Shown here: positions 46,666 to 58,865 of the stretch, piece after piece
Layout of the letters: the number at the start of each line of letters is the position of its first letter
Numbering within the stretch: position 1 is the stretch's first letter
Assembly (NCBI GenBank): GCA_947623455.1
Contig: OX392541.1
Span: 9,862,719-9,926,718 of the forward strand
Direction: 5' to 3'
From: Mimachlamys varia
Taxonomy: Eukaryota; Mollusca; Bivalvia; Pectinida; Pectinidae
DNA: 64,000 bases
Translations under genes and position numbers: made by a program
Notes under the pieces: generated by a model
The model's database searches: none
What the model saw: only the letters and a program-made list of their open reading frames with translations
Told to the model about the DNA's origin: nothing

Positions 46666-47539
46666 AAAAAAATAAGTTGAAATAAATTTGTTCAAAATAA
46701 CAGAAAAATAAATCAAGTTTATATATTTATAAAAGGACAATTATTTGACCCAATGGGGTCATCATCAGATTCAAGCTCTAACTTAATTGGCCTTCAGGTT
46801 TCAAGTATCATATAAATGTACTAAACATTATTATTGACACCACAATATTACTCAATATCTATTCCATGTTTACTTAAAATATTGCTTATTGTGGAAATAA
46901 ACTCCAGTACAGAAGAAAATTGTTAAATCTACATAATAGAATACAGGCATCAACAGAAGATTCAAAATAGACATCAGAAGTGCTAATTATAACCTTGACC
47001 TTTGACCTTAGGTATAGATGATTCGTCCTTTTAAGCACTGTGGCCTTGATCGGAACTCTCGCTTATAAGTGTCTCCGATGATCAGAAATCCCTGGAGCCC
47101 TCCAGTGGGCAATAAGTTTGTAAATACAAGTTAGCCCTACCAATATCTCACTGAACTGTACACTCCAACATTTTACTAAAAATACAAATTGAACCTATCA
47201 AAAACCCATCCCAGATGTTTTTAACCTCATTTAAAACACATAAATTTTGGCCAGACATCGCTTCTTCATCAGTGCAGAGAGAAGCTTCATGTTTAAAGTC
47301 TTGTACCAATTAAGCAAGAAACACATATCCTTTGAAGTAGGGGCAGCCAATCGGTACCCCAGGGAGGGTCAGTCTATGGGAGGGGCCCAGCTGATCAGAA
47401 CCCCAATGAGGGTCATTCTCCGAAACAGATACTGGGCTTACAGAAAGGAAGTCCTTATTATAGAGAGTGGCAAGTTACTATGAAACCTTTGGCACTATTT
47501 ACCTGGAGATGTTGATTGATTAATATGACTTTATCCAAG

Positions 47540-48260
47540 TAATAATGCTTTGTTACTATGGCAACAGCTCAGATCTAAAGCTTTGTTACTATGACAGTAA
47601 TCAGGTACTAAATCTTTGTTATTATGACAACAGCCAAGTACTAAAGCTTTGTTATTATGACAACAGCCCTTTACTAAAGCTTTGTTATTATGACAACAGC
47701 CCTTTACTAAAGCTTTGTTACTATGACAACAGCCCTTTACTAAAGCTTTGTTACTACGACAACAGCCCAGTTCTAAAGCTATTTTACTATGACAATAGCC
47801 TAGCCGTACTAACACTTTGTTACTATGACAACAGTCCAGTACTTAAGCTTTGTTACTATGACAACAAACAAGTACTAAAACTTTGTTACTATGACAACAG
47901 CTCAGTTCTTAAGCTATTTTACTATGACAACGGCCTAGTGTAATAATGTTTGTTACTATGACAGCAGCCCAGTAGTGACTTAAGCTTTGTTACTATGACA
48001 GCAGCCCAGTAGTGACTAAGCTTTGTTACTATGACAACAAACAAATACTAAACCTGTGTTTCTATGACAACAGCCCAGTTCTAAAGCTTTGTTACTACTA
48101 TGATGAAAGCCCAGTATCAAATCTTTGTTACTATGACAACAGCCAGGCACTAGACATTTCTTACTTTGACAGTAGTCAGGTACTGAGTTACTGAGACTAA
48201 AACCCAGTACTATAGTGTCGTAACTATGACTACAGCCTAATTCTTTATAAAACTGTGACA
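47540..48260. repeat. Minisatellite, 33-bp unit (multiple of three)
   Basis: The unit contains TTTGTTACTATGACAACAGC and CCAGTACTAAAGC; about 20 units are seen. Because 33 is divisible by three, both strands show 11-residue periodic open frames: on the plus strand 47545-47943 repeats KLCYYDNSPVL. There is no splice or homology support for coding. Confidence 0.9.
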
Positions 48261-49004
48261 ATAGCTCTGTTTGAGAGTGTGTGCCTCACTGTTTGAGGTA
48301 AAGAGTGTTTGTCACCTGTGAGACAGGGTTCTCAGCACCCTTCTGACAGTTCGCCTGAAATCTGCAACCAGCATCCTTCCATCTTGTTTTTATATTACGG
48401 AACTGTTTTTATATACAGTCAATCACGACTACCTCATCCATTCGGAGTGCAGCTGTGCCGTGACCTTGCGTAGAATTCTAGTCAGCATGCAGCTTCTAAA
48501 CAGTGAATAGTTTGTCGGTTGAAACTCTTTCTAGATCAATGGTGTTGAAGGTTTATTAGGCCCTGTCTCCGCCTGATAGCACTAATAGTTGAATTACAGA
48601 GTGGAGAACACGGATTTCCTTAATACTGCTAATTATAATGAAGAACATTTCGCGTTTCAATTGTTTTTTCACTGTTATAGAGAACGACTGGATACCTCTA
48701 CACCTAACCAATCAGTCATTTGGGAACAAATTTAATCTGTAAACTATTTGATACGGGACATAAATGGTGAAATTGGTTCAATTCTCGAAACAGAAAAGCC
48801 CCAACATCTTACTTACTTAGCTTACTCGTAAAATTTTACCTGTAAAACTGTTACTTTATCAAACTTAAATATCTAAAAAGAACTGTGCAGATTGAGCGTT
48901 TTCATCTTAAACCATACAGAAACTTTGAAGCCAGTGCATGACCGAGCAATGACTTTTGAAAGGAACGAAAATAATCAAAATCTTAAGTATTTAATGAAGT
49001 AAAC

Positions 49005-49085
49005 AAATTCACCCCTGAAATTTCAAAATGAACTATTCCAAACTTTGAATTGGAAGAGTTCAAATGTATCTTCAGGGGTGAATGG
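49005..49085. mobile_element. Palindromic 85-bp element, copy 14
   Basis: It is a reverse-orientation copy: AAATTCACCCCTGAAATTTC at the left and TCTTCAGGGGTGAATGG at the right. Confidence 0.75.
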
Positions 49086-49180
49086 CTAAATACTACTTAA
49101 CACCTCTGCTTCCGTAACACTTATCTGTTCTCATTGCCAACATCAGAACGAAAATGTGATATTAAAAGAAACACAACATT

Positions 49181-49564
49181 AAAGGCCCAATATATGTAAC
49201 TTTCGGCAAAACTTGAAGCGAAAATCAAGCCTAATAACATTTTATATTTATAGATTTAGTTAAGATTAACTGATATAAGCAATATTCAAGATAAATTTCT
49301 TACACGGTTACCGGTAGAGCAGTAGTTGAAACTCGGTATTTGTAATCACGTATCCATTTTGAACTGTCTTCTAACTTCGGCTTGTTGTTGGCCACACCTG
49401 AATTATTTTCAATTCTTTGGATTTTTCTGTCAAGAGTTTTTTGTTAGTTACTTCTCAGGTTTATTTTGTTTTAGGCTTATTTTTGCATGGTCATCAACTG
49501 GATTTTTATTCAGAATTTTTCAGGATCACGAAAAATTTCCTGATGTTACAGATATTGGGCCTTT
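49181..49564. mobile_element. MITE with AAAGGCCCAATAT terminal repeats, copy 2
   Basis: This is the inverse-orientation copy of the element at 1988-2374. It is flanked by TTAA on both sides (49179-49182 and 49563-49566, counting the A/T of the ends), which fits piggyBac-type TTAA insertion. No transposase is encoded. Confidence 0.8.
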
Positions 49565-49934
49565 AACAGGTGATGTATTTTTCTTACAAAAATTACTGTA
49601 AATGTACATATTTTAGTGGAAATCTCATTTAAGCGATTTTCATACCGAAAGCATTCTGCTATATAATGATTGCACTAATTACATTTTCTGCATACTAGCC
49701 GTTTTCTACAGTAAGTATTGTGATCGTAACAATTTATCTTTGTGCGAATCTGTTTAAAATTGGTTATGCACTTATAGATTTGATTGTACCAAAAAAAGTG
49801 TATTAAAGTATATCAGAAGAAAAATAAGAACAATCAGGAATATTGATAAATCATTTTAAATTTGAATGGAAGACATACATATTCCTTCAACAGTCCCCAT
49901 GACAGACTACAATAAAATAAATTATTTTCGACAT

Positions 49935-50215
49935 TTGGTTTGGTTAGTTTCTTTCACATCCTATGAATAGCCAGGTTCATTTGAGGATGTGTCAGTTTTT
50001 GGAGGTGAAGGAAAGCTGGAGTACCAGGAGAAAAACCACAGACCTATGGTCAATACCTGGCAACTGCCACATGTGGGTTTCGAACTTGCAACCCAGAGGT
50101 GGAGGGTTAGTGGTAGAATGTCTGGACACCTTAACCACTCGGACACGGCAGCCCAGAGATGGAGGGCTAGTGGTAGAATGTCGGGACACCTTAACCACTT
50201 GGCCACCGCGGACAT
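49935..50215 (-). mobile_element. SINE family A with duplicated head
   Basis: The body is CTATGAATAGCCAGGTTCAT, TGGAGGTGAAGGAAAGCTGG, and TACCTGGCAACTGCCACATG. Then come two reversed heads, each with AGAGGTGGAGGGTTAGTGGT or its variant and ACACCTTAACCACTYGG (about 50092-50150 and 50151-50212). The box B form is GGTTTCGAACTTGC. Confidence 0.75.
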
Positions 50216-50557
50216 AATCCAATCCTGAAATTGAACTATTATCACTAGGTTGGACAGATGTGAATGATTCTATACGATTATAAGTACAGACGCACTAAGG
50301 GATAATTAAGCGACTGAATGTGACCATTCTAAGCTAGAGACTGGGATCAAAAATGTCAAAGACCCCCTTTGTAATTAAGGCCAGATTATTAGTCCCTGTA
50401 GCAGGTGGCGGATTAGGAATAGCCAGTTTAATAACAGGAACTCATCAGTACTTAACTACATGAATACCTATAAATACCTTTAACACAACGACAAGACATC
50501 AACATTGAATACAACAGTACTTAAGTACAACTAGGTCGATCACTAGGAAACAGGAGG

Positions 50558-50647
50558 TTAACTCGTTCATCCCTTAACTTAGATAATGAACTATTCCTAC
50601 TTTTAAATTGGAAGAGTTCAAATGTGTCTTCGGGGTGGATGAGTTAA
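50558..50647. mobile_element. Palindromic 85-bp element, copy 15, TTAA on both ends
   Basis: TTAA lies at 50558-50561 and 50644-50647. The arms are CTCGTTCATCCC and GGGGTGGATGAG. This is the clearest case for a TTAA boundary in the family. Confidence 0.8.
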
Positions 50648-51129
50648 ATTTGTTTGTCTTCAATTTTAATCTGGGTCTGACTTGTACAATTTTCTTTTCT
50701 TGTGAAGTTTTGTATCAATTGTTCAAGTTGCGATACCAATTGAAGGTTGTGAAGTGTCCATCTTGTCAGGGTTAAAGTTTCCTGAAGAACTGATGAACCT
50801 TTAACTTGGGTCAATTGCTTGGACCTACAATTTTTTGGAAGTTGTATCAAGATAAATTTTATCTGGACCAAAAAGAGCAACTAATATAAGTTGAAAAACA
50901 AGTTTCATAATTATTGTTAAAAAATAAAATTTACTAAAAAAAAAATATAATATATATACCAGTAATAATTTTCATGCAGGAGATGAATGGGATGAATTTT
51001 ATGCTTGACCTCATTGCTCAGTTGGTTTTAGGACATATACCATCTTATTTGAATTCATAAACTCAACTCTTTGACTAGAATTTGATCACTTGTCACCATA
51101 CTACAAAATTTCAACAATACATTATGTCT

Positions 51130-51300
51130 AATAACTATAGGATGGGCCAGGTATTGATGGTGGAGGAAAGCTGGAGTACCTGGAGTAAACACTACCGACC
51201 TGTGGCAAGTACCTGGTGACTGACCCACGTTGACCCAATGGTGGAGGGCTAGTGGAAGTAGAACGCAAGACACCTCAAAACACTCTGCCATATTGCAGCA
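51130..51300 (-). mobile_element. SINE family A, degraded antisense copy
   Basis: GGTGGAGGAAAGCTGGAGTA, then AAGTACCTGGTGACTGACCC, ATGGTGGAGGGCTAGTGGAA, and CACCTCAAAACACTCTGCCA follow the family order. Confidence 0.6.
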
Positions 51301-51327
51301 ACAATTTTCAAAAAGTACAACTAACCA

Positions 51328-51595
51328 GGGCCCGTATTCATGAAACCATTCTCGTGCTCATGAGCATGGATTTTGTGCGCAAGCCAGCTTTCTTGAAACT
51401 CACCTTAATCCTGTCAAAGATAATAAATTCAACTGTAGATATTGAAAACAGTATTCAACTTCATTGATCTGCATTTTTTTTACCCACATTTTGACAAAAT
51501 TAAAGTTTTAAAATAGAGTATAGCCAGAAAATGAAAATAGACTTGAGCACAAAATCCATGCTTGAGCATGAGAACAGTTTCATGAATAAGGGCCC
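51328..51595. mobile_element. MITE with GGGCCC...ATTCATGAAAC inverted ends
   Basis: The left end reads GGGCCCGTATTCATGAAACC and the right end reads GTTTCATGAATAAGGGCCC. Inverted similarity extends about 50 bases, including GCATGGATTTTGTGC on both arms. The element is 268 bp and non-coding. A possible relative starts at 22349. Confidence 0.8.
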
Positions 51596-51650
51596 AGAAG
51601 AAGTAAGTGAAAACAACAGCAGTTCTGTATCACCAAAGTGAAAATATCTG

Positions 51651-51736
51651 GACTCATTCACCCCTGAAATTTCATAATGAACTATCCCAACCTTTGCTTT
51701 GGAAGAGCCCAAATACATCTTCAGGGATGAATGAGC
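51651..51736. mobile_element. Palindromic 85-bp element, copy 16
   Basis: It reads ACTCATTCACCCCTGAAATT then CATCTTCAGGGATGAATGAG, in reverse orientation. Confidence 0.75.
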
Positions 51737-52824
51737 GGTAGCATATAAGAAACATCTACAGCTAAAATCGCTCAACATTATACAGTAAAAATCGCTCCTC
51801 AAAATCCTCGTAAAACATTAATACAGCAACATCTGTCTGAGTCATATAAGTAAAGCATTGAACCTCATCAATTCAGTTCATAGGATGAAAAAAAAAATAT
51901 ATATCAATTCAATTTTACCTTAATAAATTCATTACACAGTTGAAATATTGTATGTCATGAATTCTGTAGATCTAGATACAATACACCGATAGACAGAGTA
52001 ACAGATCTAGAGGCACGGTGACACATTATCGATGATTGATGAAAGCTGTCACCAGTGTCGATATCAGACAGGTACAATCTTAACCTACTTGTATCTAAAT
52101 GGGAGAAGATTTCATTTTTAATCAGTGCAAGTGAGTGTTATTTCTCTTTCTGAATCTCACTCTGACCCAGGGTCACCCCGCGACCTGCCCCAGAAAGGTC
52201 AGCTATTATCGAGGTATAGGTGAGGCCATCCAGACTTAAGTGGTCCGCATCACAGCACCTCGCCCCTCTACTTATCTGATGTTAAGTCCGTAATTATTTC
52301 ACCTTTTTTTCACCTGGACTTATTCTAACACTTTAGTCAGCTTCATAAAATTCTCATCTCCCTTAAAATCTAATTTAAAAGCAGCGAAATTTCTGATTTT
52401 TAATTCGTGTTTAAATGTATATATATATGTCTTCTTTTTATTTTAGCATAAAAATAGTTATTTTTCTGGAGTGTCATTTTTTAATTGAATTGAGAGTGAA
52501 GTTGACCCTCTAACATTAGGTATGAGTACAAGTTTATTTAACAAGGTAAGATACTTACCTTGGTGTTTGGAGGAATTTGATTTTAATGAATAATAGGTTT
52601 TCCCCTACTCCCTGTTCTCGGCGATTGGGGCAAGCCCATTGCAGTAGGATTTGATTGTAATGTCACATCTAAGATGATGGACATAAAACTGACAAAACGA
52701 CACGATACGACGATGACAGGTGAATATTCGTCAGGTGTAAAACAGCCGCATCACACCAAAGGCATGGTCGCTAAATCACGCACCAGGTAATTACGTATTA
52801 ATATTTGATATAACACTTAGTTTT

Positions 52825-53470
52825 GTACTTAGAATGTGAAAACTCAACTTCATCCTAAACATTGTAGCGGTAAGATATTCTTCAGTTTTATTTTTACAGT
52901 TCATTTAAAGCATTTGTGGACATCTAAATATTCTGTACTTGCAGTGTGAGAATTCAACCGTAATCCTAAACATTGTATTTATAAGATATTACTCACTTTT
53001 ATTTTTACAGTACATTTAAAGCATTTGTGGACATCTAAATATTCTTTACTTGCAGTGTGAGAATTCAACCGTCATCCTAAACATTGTATTTATAAGATAT
53101 TACTCACTTTTATTTTCTAGAGTACATTTATATCGCTGATTCAGTACTTGCAGTGTGAGAATTTAACTGTCATCCTAAACATTGTATTTAAAAGATATTA
53201 CTCACTTTTATTTTCCAGAGTACATTTATATCGCTGATTCAGTACTTGCAGTATGAGAATTTAACTGTCACCCTAAACATGGTAGCTGCAAGATATTTTT
53301 CAGTTTTATTTTCTTCAGTACATTTAAAGCATTCGTGGACATCTACATATTTTGTACTTGGGGGTGCAAAAAATCAAGCTTTGTCCTTTACATTGGGTCT
53401 ATAAGCTATTATTCATTTTCACTTTCTACTGTATGTTTTTATAACATTCGTGGACATTTAAATATTTTGT
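52825..53470. repeat. Tandem repeat, about 115-120 bp unit
   Basis: Each unit carries CTTGCAGTGTGAGAATTCAA, then CATCCTAAACATTGTATTTA, TAAGATATTACTCACTTTTA, and CATTTAAAGCATTTGTGGAC in order. About five units are seen and the outer ones are more diverged. Confidence 0.85.
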
Positions 53471-53524
53471 TAAATATTCTCTGCATTAATTTTTCATGAT
53501 CAGTAGTAGAGATTTGATGAATTT

Positions 53525-53945
53525 GGTTTGGTTTGCTTGTGTTTTATGTCCTATTAACAGATATGATCATTTAAAACCGTATACAGTTTTTCGCAATGGA
53601 CATTAGGAAAGCCCAGATTCTTGGAGAAAAATCAGACCTACAACCAGTACCCAGCTATTCCCCCATATAGGTCTAAAACTCAAGATCCAGAGGTGGAGGG
53701 CTAGTGGTAGCAGAATGTCAGACACCTTAACCAATAGGCCACCACGACCCAGAGGTGGTGGGCTAGTGGTAGCAGAATGTCAGAAACCTTAACCAATAGG
53801 CCACCACGATCCAGAGGTGAAGGGCTAGTGGTAGCAGAATGTCAGACACCTTAATCACTTGGCCACAACAGACCAGAGGTGGAAGGCTAGTGGTAGCAGA
53901 ATTTCAGACACCTTAACCATTTATTTGCCCACCGTGACGGCCCCA
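53525..53945 (-). mobile_element. SINE family A with four tandem heads
   Basis: The body starts GTTTTATGTCCTATTAACAG. It is followed by four tandem copies (period about 62 bp; near 53687, 53749, 53811 and 53873) of the reversed tRNA-like head, each with AGAGGTGGAGGGCTAGTGGT or its variant and CACCTTAACCAATAGGCCAC. In the sense direction this would give four box A segments upstream of one body. Confidence 0.75.
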
Positions 53946-54216
53946 GTTAAAAGGAATAGGTTCCTGAACTTACCACAGCTAATACGGGCTTATCAGTGGA
54001 TAGAGACCTATTCATCAGCATTAAACAGAAGGGAAATCCCTTACTGCTTCAGCATTGTGTGTTAGTTGTGGACAAATAAGTTCTTGGTCGAGTTTGTGTA
54101 CTGGCTGAGAGCATTGATCAAACACTGAGACATCTAGCTGGGGTATAACAGGGCAGTTATCTGCTAAAACAACTCCACTGGTACATGTGACAAATGATAG
54201 CTATACGCACACTCCT

Positions 54217-54305
54217 CCTTTCATTCAACCCTGAACACACAATTGAACTCTTCCAATTCAAAGGTTTGAGTAGTTCATTATGAAATATCAGGGATGAATT
54301 AGTTA
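54217..54305. mobile_element. Palindromic 85-bp element, copy 17
   Basis: It has the core TTGAACTCTTCCAATTCAAA and the right arm ATCAGGGATGAATTAGTTAA. It lies at the left edge of the 25-bp minisatellite. Confidence 0.7.
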
Positions 54306-54324
54306 ATTTATTTGTTTCATTTGA

Positions 54325-56090
54325 GATATCAGGTGGTATTTGACAGTGGGATATCTGATGGTATTTGACAGTGAGATATCTTGTGGTATTTGACAGTGGG
54401 ATATATCTTGTGGTATTTGACAGTGGCATATCTGGTAGTATTTGACAGTGGGCTATCTGGTGGTATTTGACAGTGGGTTATCTGGTGGTATTTGACAGTG
54501 AGATATCATATGGTATTTGATTGAGATATCTGGTGGTATTTGACAGTGGGATATATCTGGTGGTATTTGACAGTGAGATATCTGATGGTATTTGACAGTG
54601 AGATATCTGGTGGTATTTGACAGTGAGATATATGGTGGCATTTGACAGTGAGATATATGGTGTTATTTGACAGGGGGATATATGGTGGTATTTGACAGGG
54701 GGATATCTAGTGGTATTTGACAGTTAGATATCTGGTGGTATTTGACAGTGAGCTATATACGGTGGTATTTGACAGGGGGATATCTGGTGGTATTTGACAG
54801 TTGGATATCAGGTGGTATTTGACAGTGAGATCCCTGGTGATATTTGACAGTGAGATCCCTGGTCGTATTTGACAGTCAGATATCTGGTGGTATTTGACAG
54901 TGAGATATCTGGTTGTGTTTGACAGTGAGATATCTGGTGGTATTTGACAGTGGGATATATGGTGGTATTTGACAGTGAGATATCTGGTTGTGTTTGACAG
55001 TGAGATATCTGGTGGTATTTGACAGTGGGATATATGGTGGTATTTGACAGTGAGATATCTGCTGGTATTTGACAGTGGTATATCTGATGGTATTTGACAG
55101 TTGGATATATGGTGGTATTTGACAGTGAGATATCTGGTGGTATTTGACAGTGAGATATATCTGATGGTATTTGACTGTTGGATATATCTGATGTTATTTG
55201 ACAGTGGGATATATCTGGTTGTATTTTACAGTGATATGTTTGGTGGTATTTGACAGTGGGATATATGGTGGTATTTGACAGTGATATATTTGGTTGTATT
55301 TGACAGTGGGATATATCTGGTTGTATTTGACAGTGAGATATTTGGTGGTATTTGACAGTGAGATATCTGGTGGTATTTGACAGTGAGATATCTAGTGGTA
55401 TTTGACAGTGAGATATCTAGTGGTATTTGACAGTGAGATATCAGGTGGTATTGACAGTGATATATCTGGTGGTATTTGACAGTGAGATATATGGTGGTAT
55501 TTGACAGTGAGATATATGGTGGTATTTGACAGGGGGATATATGGTGGTATTTGACAGGGGGATATCTAGTGGTATTTGACCGTGAGATATCTGGTGGTAG
55601 TTGACAGTGAAATATATGGTGGTATTTGACATTGAGATATATGGTGGTATTTGACAGGGGGATATATGGTGGTATTTGACAGGGGGATATCTAGTGGTAT
55701 TTGACCATGGGATATCTGGTGGTATTTGACAGTGGGATATCAGGTGGTATTTGACAGTGAGATATCTGATGGTATTTGACAGTTGGATATATTGTGGTAT
55801 TTGACAGTGGGATATCTGGTGGTATTTGACAGTGAGATATCTGGTTGTGTTTGACAGTGAGATATCTGGTGGTATTTGACAGTGGGATATCTGATGGTAT
55901 TTTACAGTGGGATATCTGGTGGAATTCGACAGTGATATATCTGGTTGTGTTTGACAGTGAGATATCTGGTGGTATTTGAGAGTGGGTTATCTGGTGGTAT
56001 TTGACAGGGGGATATCTGATGGTATTGGACAGTGATATATCTGGTTGTGTTTGACAGTGAGATATTGGGTGGTATAAAACAGAGAGGAGG
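54325..56090. repeat. Minisatellite, 25-bp unit, about 70 copies
   Basis: The unit contains GGTATTTGACAGTGAGATAT and CTGGT. Frequent variants are GGGATATATGGT, GGGGGATATCTAGT, and GTGTTTGACAG. Higher-order repeats of 2-4 variants occur, for example near 54890-55030. It is the second longest array in the window. Confidence 0.95.
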
Positions 56091-57586
56091 GGTAATAGTG
56101 ATAGTAGGAGTTTTGGAGTAGTATTTGACACTTGACACTCAAGCAAGTAAAACAGTAGACGGTCATGCAATTCTTCCAGGAAATCTAACATGTAAACCTA
56201 ATTTCAAAAGTTCAAATCAATGCATTACCAAATGAACTGTTACAGGACAAAACAATGCTAATCTCTGCCTGATGGCGGCCATTGGTGTGTTACAGATGTT
56301 TCAAAGATTTCCTGATTGTGAATTGCGTGAGATTTAAATCAATGATATAGATGGTTAGTTGTCGCCGATAAAAAGAAAACAAGAACAATTGACGTTTTTT
56401 CTAATGCGATTCTTTTCCTGACTCCTGACATATCACGCTATTGGCCTACTGACCAGACAGCAGTAGATATATGTATGTACTGTTAGAATATCAATAGATA
56501 ATGAATTTCAGTGGTCCCGCAAGCGATAATGATCGGCAGGAGTCCCAATGCAGGTAATGATAGTCAGAGGTCTGCATTTAGAGGTATAAAGAGAAGAGTA
56601 TGTCTTGGCCAATTATCTGTTTAACATTAAAGTGTGTATGACATGTACAGCCAACACACTTCAAACCAGACCCACATGTACGGCGTTAGCGGCTTTAATC
56701 ACGCTTAAACGGGGCGGCCATCAACACCACCTTCACTTGTTAGTTAGGTTATTATACCGCGTACCTCAGCTCGGTTTTAATCTCCTAAACGTGTAGCTTG
56801 CATGTTAATGATCGTTTTGAATTTTCCTTCCTCGTTTAAATTATGAATCGGATCAACTTATCTTACAAAACTATCGAAGCAAAGCATTTCAAATTTCATT
56901 CATCAATTTGGTGCTGTGCTTGTATCTCGCAAACCTTCCAAGACCTACATGTTGGTGACTGCATGAATCGGATTAATATATATCTTTGAAAACTGCTTAC
57001 GCCAAGCATTTAATTAGGATTTCATTCATCAATTTGGTGCTGTACTTGTATCTAGCAAGACCTAGCTACAAGAAACAGAAATCACACTATATAGCCAAAT
57101 ATATGCAGATTTACATGAAAAAAATTGGGTAAACTATGTTAATATTCTTTTTTTTATCATCGAAATAAATTGTGTTGGAAGGCTACAAGGCCTTGTCACT
57201 ATATAGCACATACATCCATCCAAAGTTAATTGGTGATGGCCGCAGAGAAAGTCAAAGTAACTTTTGAAAGTCTTTAGGGATAATGGAGTAACAGGAATTG
57301 TAGTAATTTAGAGTAATATTCCCCTACCTTGTGAACTGTGATAAGAGATTATTACATGAAAATACCCTTCACCTGCTGACATACAAACCCTCTAAGAATG
57401 CTAAAGCCATAGTCAGGACTATATGATAGTTTGACCTAAAGGAATTTGGTCAGAATCTGACCACACAAACACGGGGTTGGTCAGTCCGTCTTACTGATCA
57501 ACACCTAACTAATGACCAACACTCTTCAGTACTGGCAAACTCCAGATGTACCTTGTACCTGTAGCCTTTAATTGAGTTAGTGTACA

Positions 57587-57653
57587 GGGGGGGGGGGGGG
57601 GGGGGGGGGGTGGGGTAGGGTAGTAGGGGTGGGGGTAGGGGAGGGAGTATGAT
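57587..57653 (+). repeat. Homopolymer G tract (24 bases) and G-rich run
   Basis: Twenty-four G are followed by TGGGGTAGGGTAGTAGGGGT, then GGGGGTAGGGGAGGG. At least six GGG runs lie within 65 bases, so G-quadruplex formation is likely on the plus strand. Confidence 0.9.
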
Positions 57654-57789
57654 GACAAAATGAGGAAGAAGAGGAAGACAACACAAGATAAGGAAATAAA
57701 GGCCCAACAGGAGATACACGGTTTCTCTGCATGTTTTCAATAAGCACTGCAAGTACATGTATAAGGAAAACAACACTTTTGTCAATTGA

Positions 57790-58105
57790 ATGGATAAGAT
57801 ATAAGCTTACTGGCGATTGGTCAACTTACAAGTGTATCATGATCAGATATGAAAGCTTGTTGGTAATTGGTCAGTTGACAAATGTATCAGATATATAACC
57901 CTGTTGGTGATTGGTCAACTGACAAATGGATTAGATGTTATCTTGTATACTATTAGTCAATTGAAATATTTACCAGATACAAGCTTGTTGGTGATTGGTC
58001 AACTGACAAATGAACTATATATAACCCTGTTGGTAATTGGTCTAAAAACAAATGGATTATTTATCATCTTGATGGTGATTGGTCAATCAAAAATGTATTT
58101 TATGT
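57790..58105. repeat. Tandem repeat, about 52-58 bp unit
   Basis: CTTGTTGGTGATTGGTCAAC, then TGACAAATGTATCAGATATA, recurs about six times with point changes. Confidence 0.8.
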
Positions 58106-58324
58106 ATATTTTCATGTTTAGCAACTGATAGATGGGACAATATTATATTCAACCCTTTTCAATAATTTTTTTTTCAGTGTATCCCTGTCTTAACCCACAA
58201 CAACATTTGAAGACATTTTTCATATTAATAGAATAATGTAATAATATACAACATGAAAAAAAGTACTTTTTCCTATTTGATTCTGTGAACTATATATATT
58301 GTAATAAGATGAGGAAAAGTGATA

Positions 58325-58412
58325 AAGATAGCGCCGTCGCTGGGGCTCAAACCCGCTACCCTTGGCTCTCCAGCCCAATGCTCTACTGCTGAGCTAAAGG
58401 GAAACTCCCTAC
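58325..58412 (-). mobile_element. tRNA-like sequence (tRNA pseudogene or SINE head)
   Basis: On the minus strand it reads TTAGCTCAGCAGTAGAGCAT (box A) and GCGGGTTTGAGCCCC (box B), with an anticodon-like loop CTGGAGA between TTGGG and GCCAA. The acceptor stem does not pair and the T stem is imperfect, so it is not a working tRNA gene. Confidence 0.6.
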
Positions 58413-58865
58413 AGCTTAAGCTTGTAAGGCAACCTTATATAATCGATGCACATATCTTTTACGATATATACTAAACAATCTACAGGTGAATAAGTAAAGG
58501 ATTATAAATGACATGGGTGGCACCATCACAGACAAAACTACAAGGCCAATATAGACCTGAATTATTCAACAATGTACATCACTGTCCATACACAAAAAAC
58601 TTTCATCAATTTTGGATTAGTTTAATTCAACATTTGCATAACATTTATAATGTAAGTGAGTAATGGTCCATATCATAATTTTCTAAACAGAAATTGAATC
58701 TGTTCAACTGGATTAGACATCATTTCTAAAATATATGGAAGCACAGATAAATATTCACAAAGGAGTCGTGAAGGTATCTTGTGTATTGCAAGATCAAATT
58801 AAGTTTGAATATATATTTGAGAATTTCTAATTTGAGGACCTAAGGTAAATTTGACAGGAAAAAAG

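Noticed and set aside
49961..50245. Overlapping frames on both strands containing CPDILPLALHLW-like peptides
   Set aside because: They fall entirely in a tRNA-derived SINE with a duplicated head; the apparent peptide repeat is the head duplication.
54157..56191. Minus-strand frames repeating SNTTRYLTVKYHQISHC-like peptides
   Set aside because: They are the translation of the 25-bp array in several frames and are not a gene.
58325..58412. Functional tRNA gene on the minus strand
   Set aside because: Box A and box B are present, but the acceptor stem does not pair and the T stem is imperfect, so a pseudogene or SINE head is more likely.
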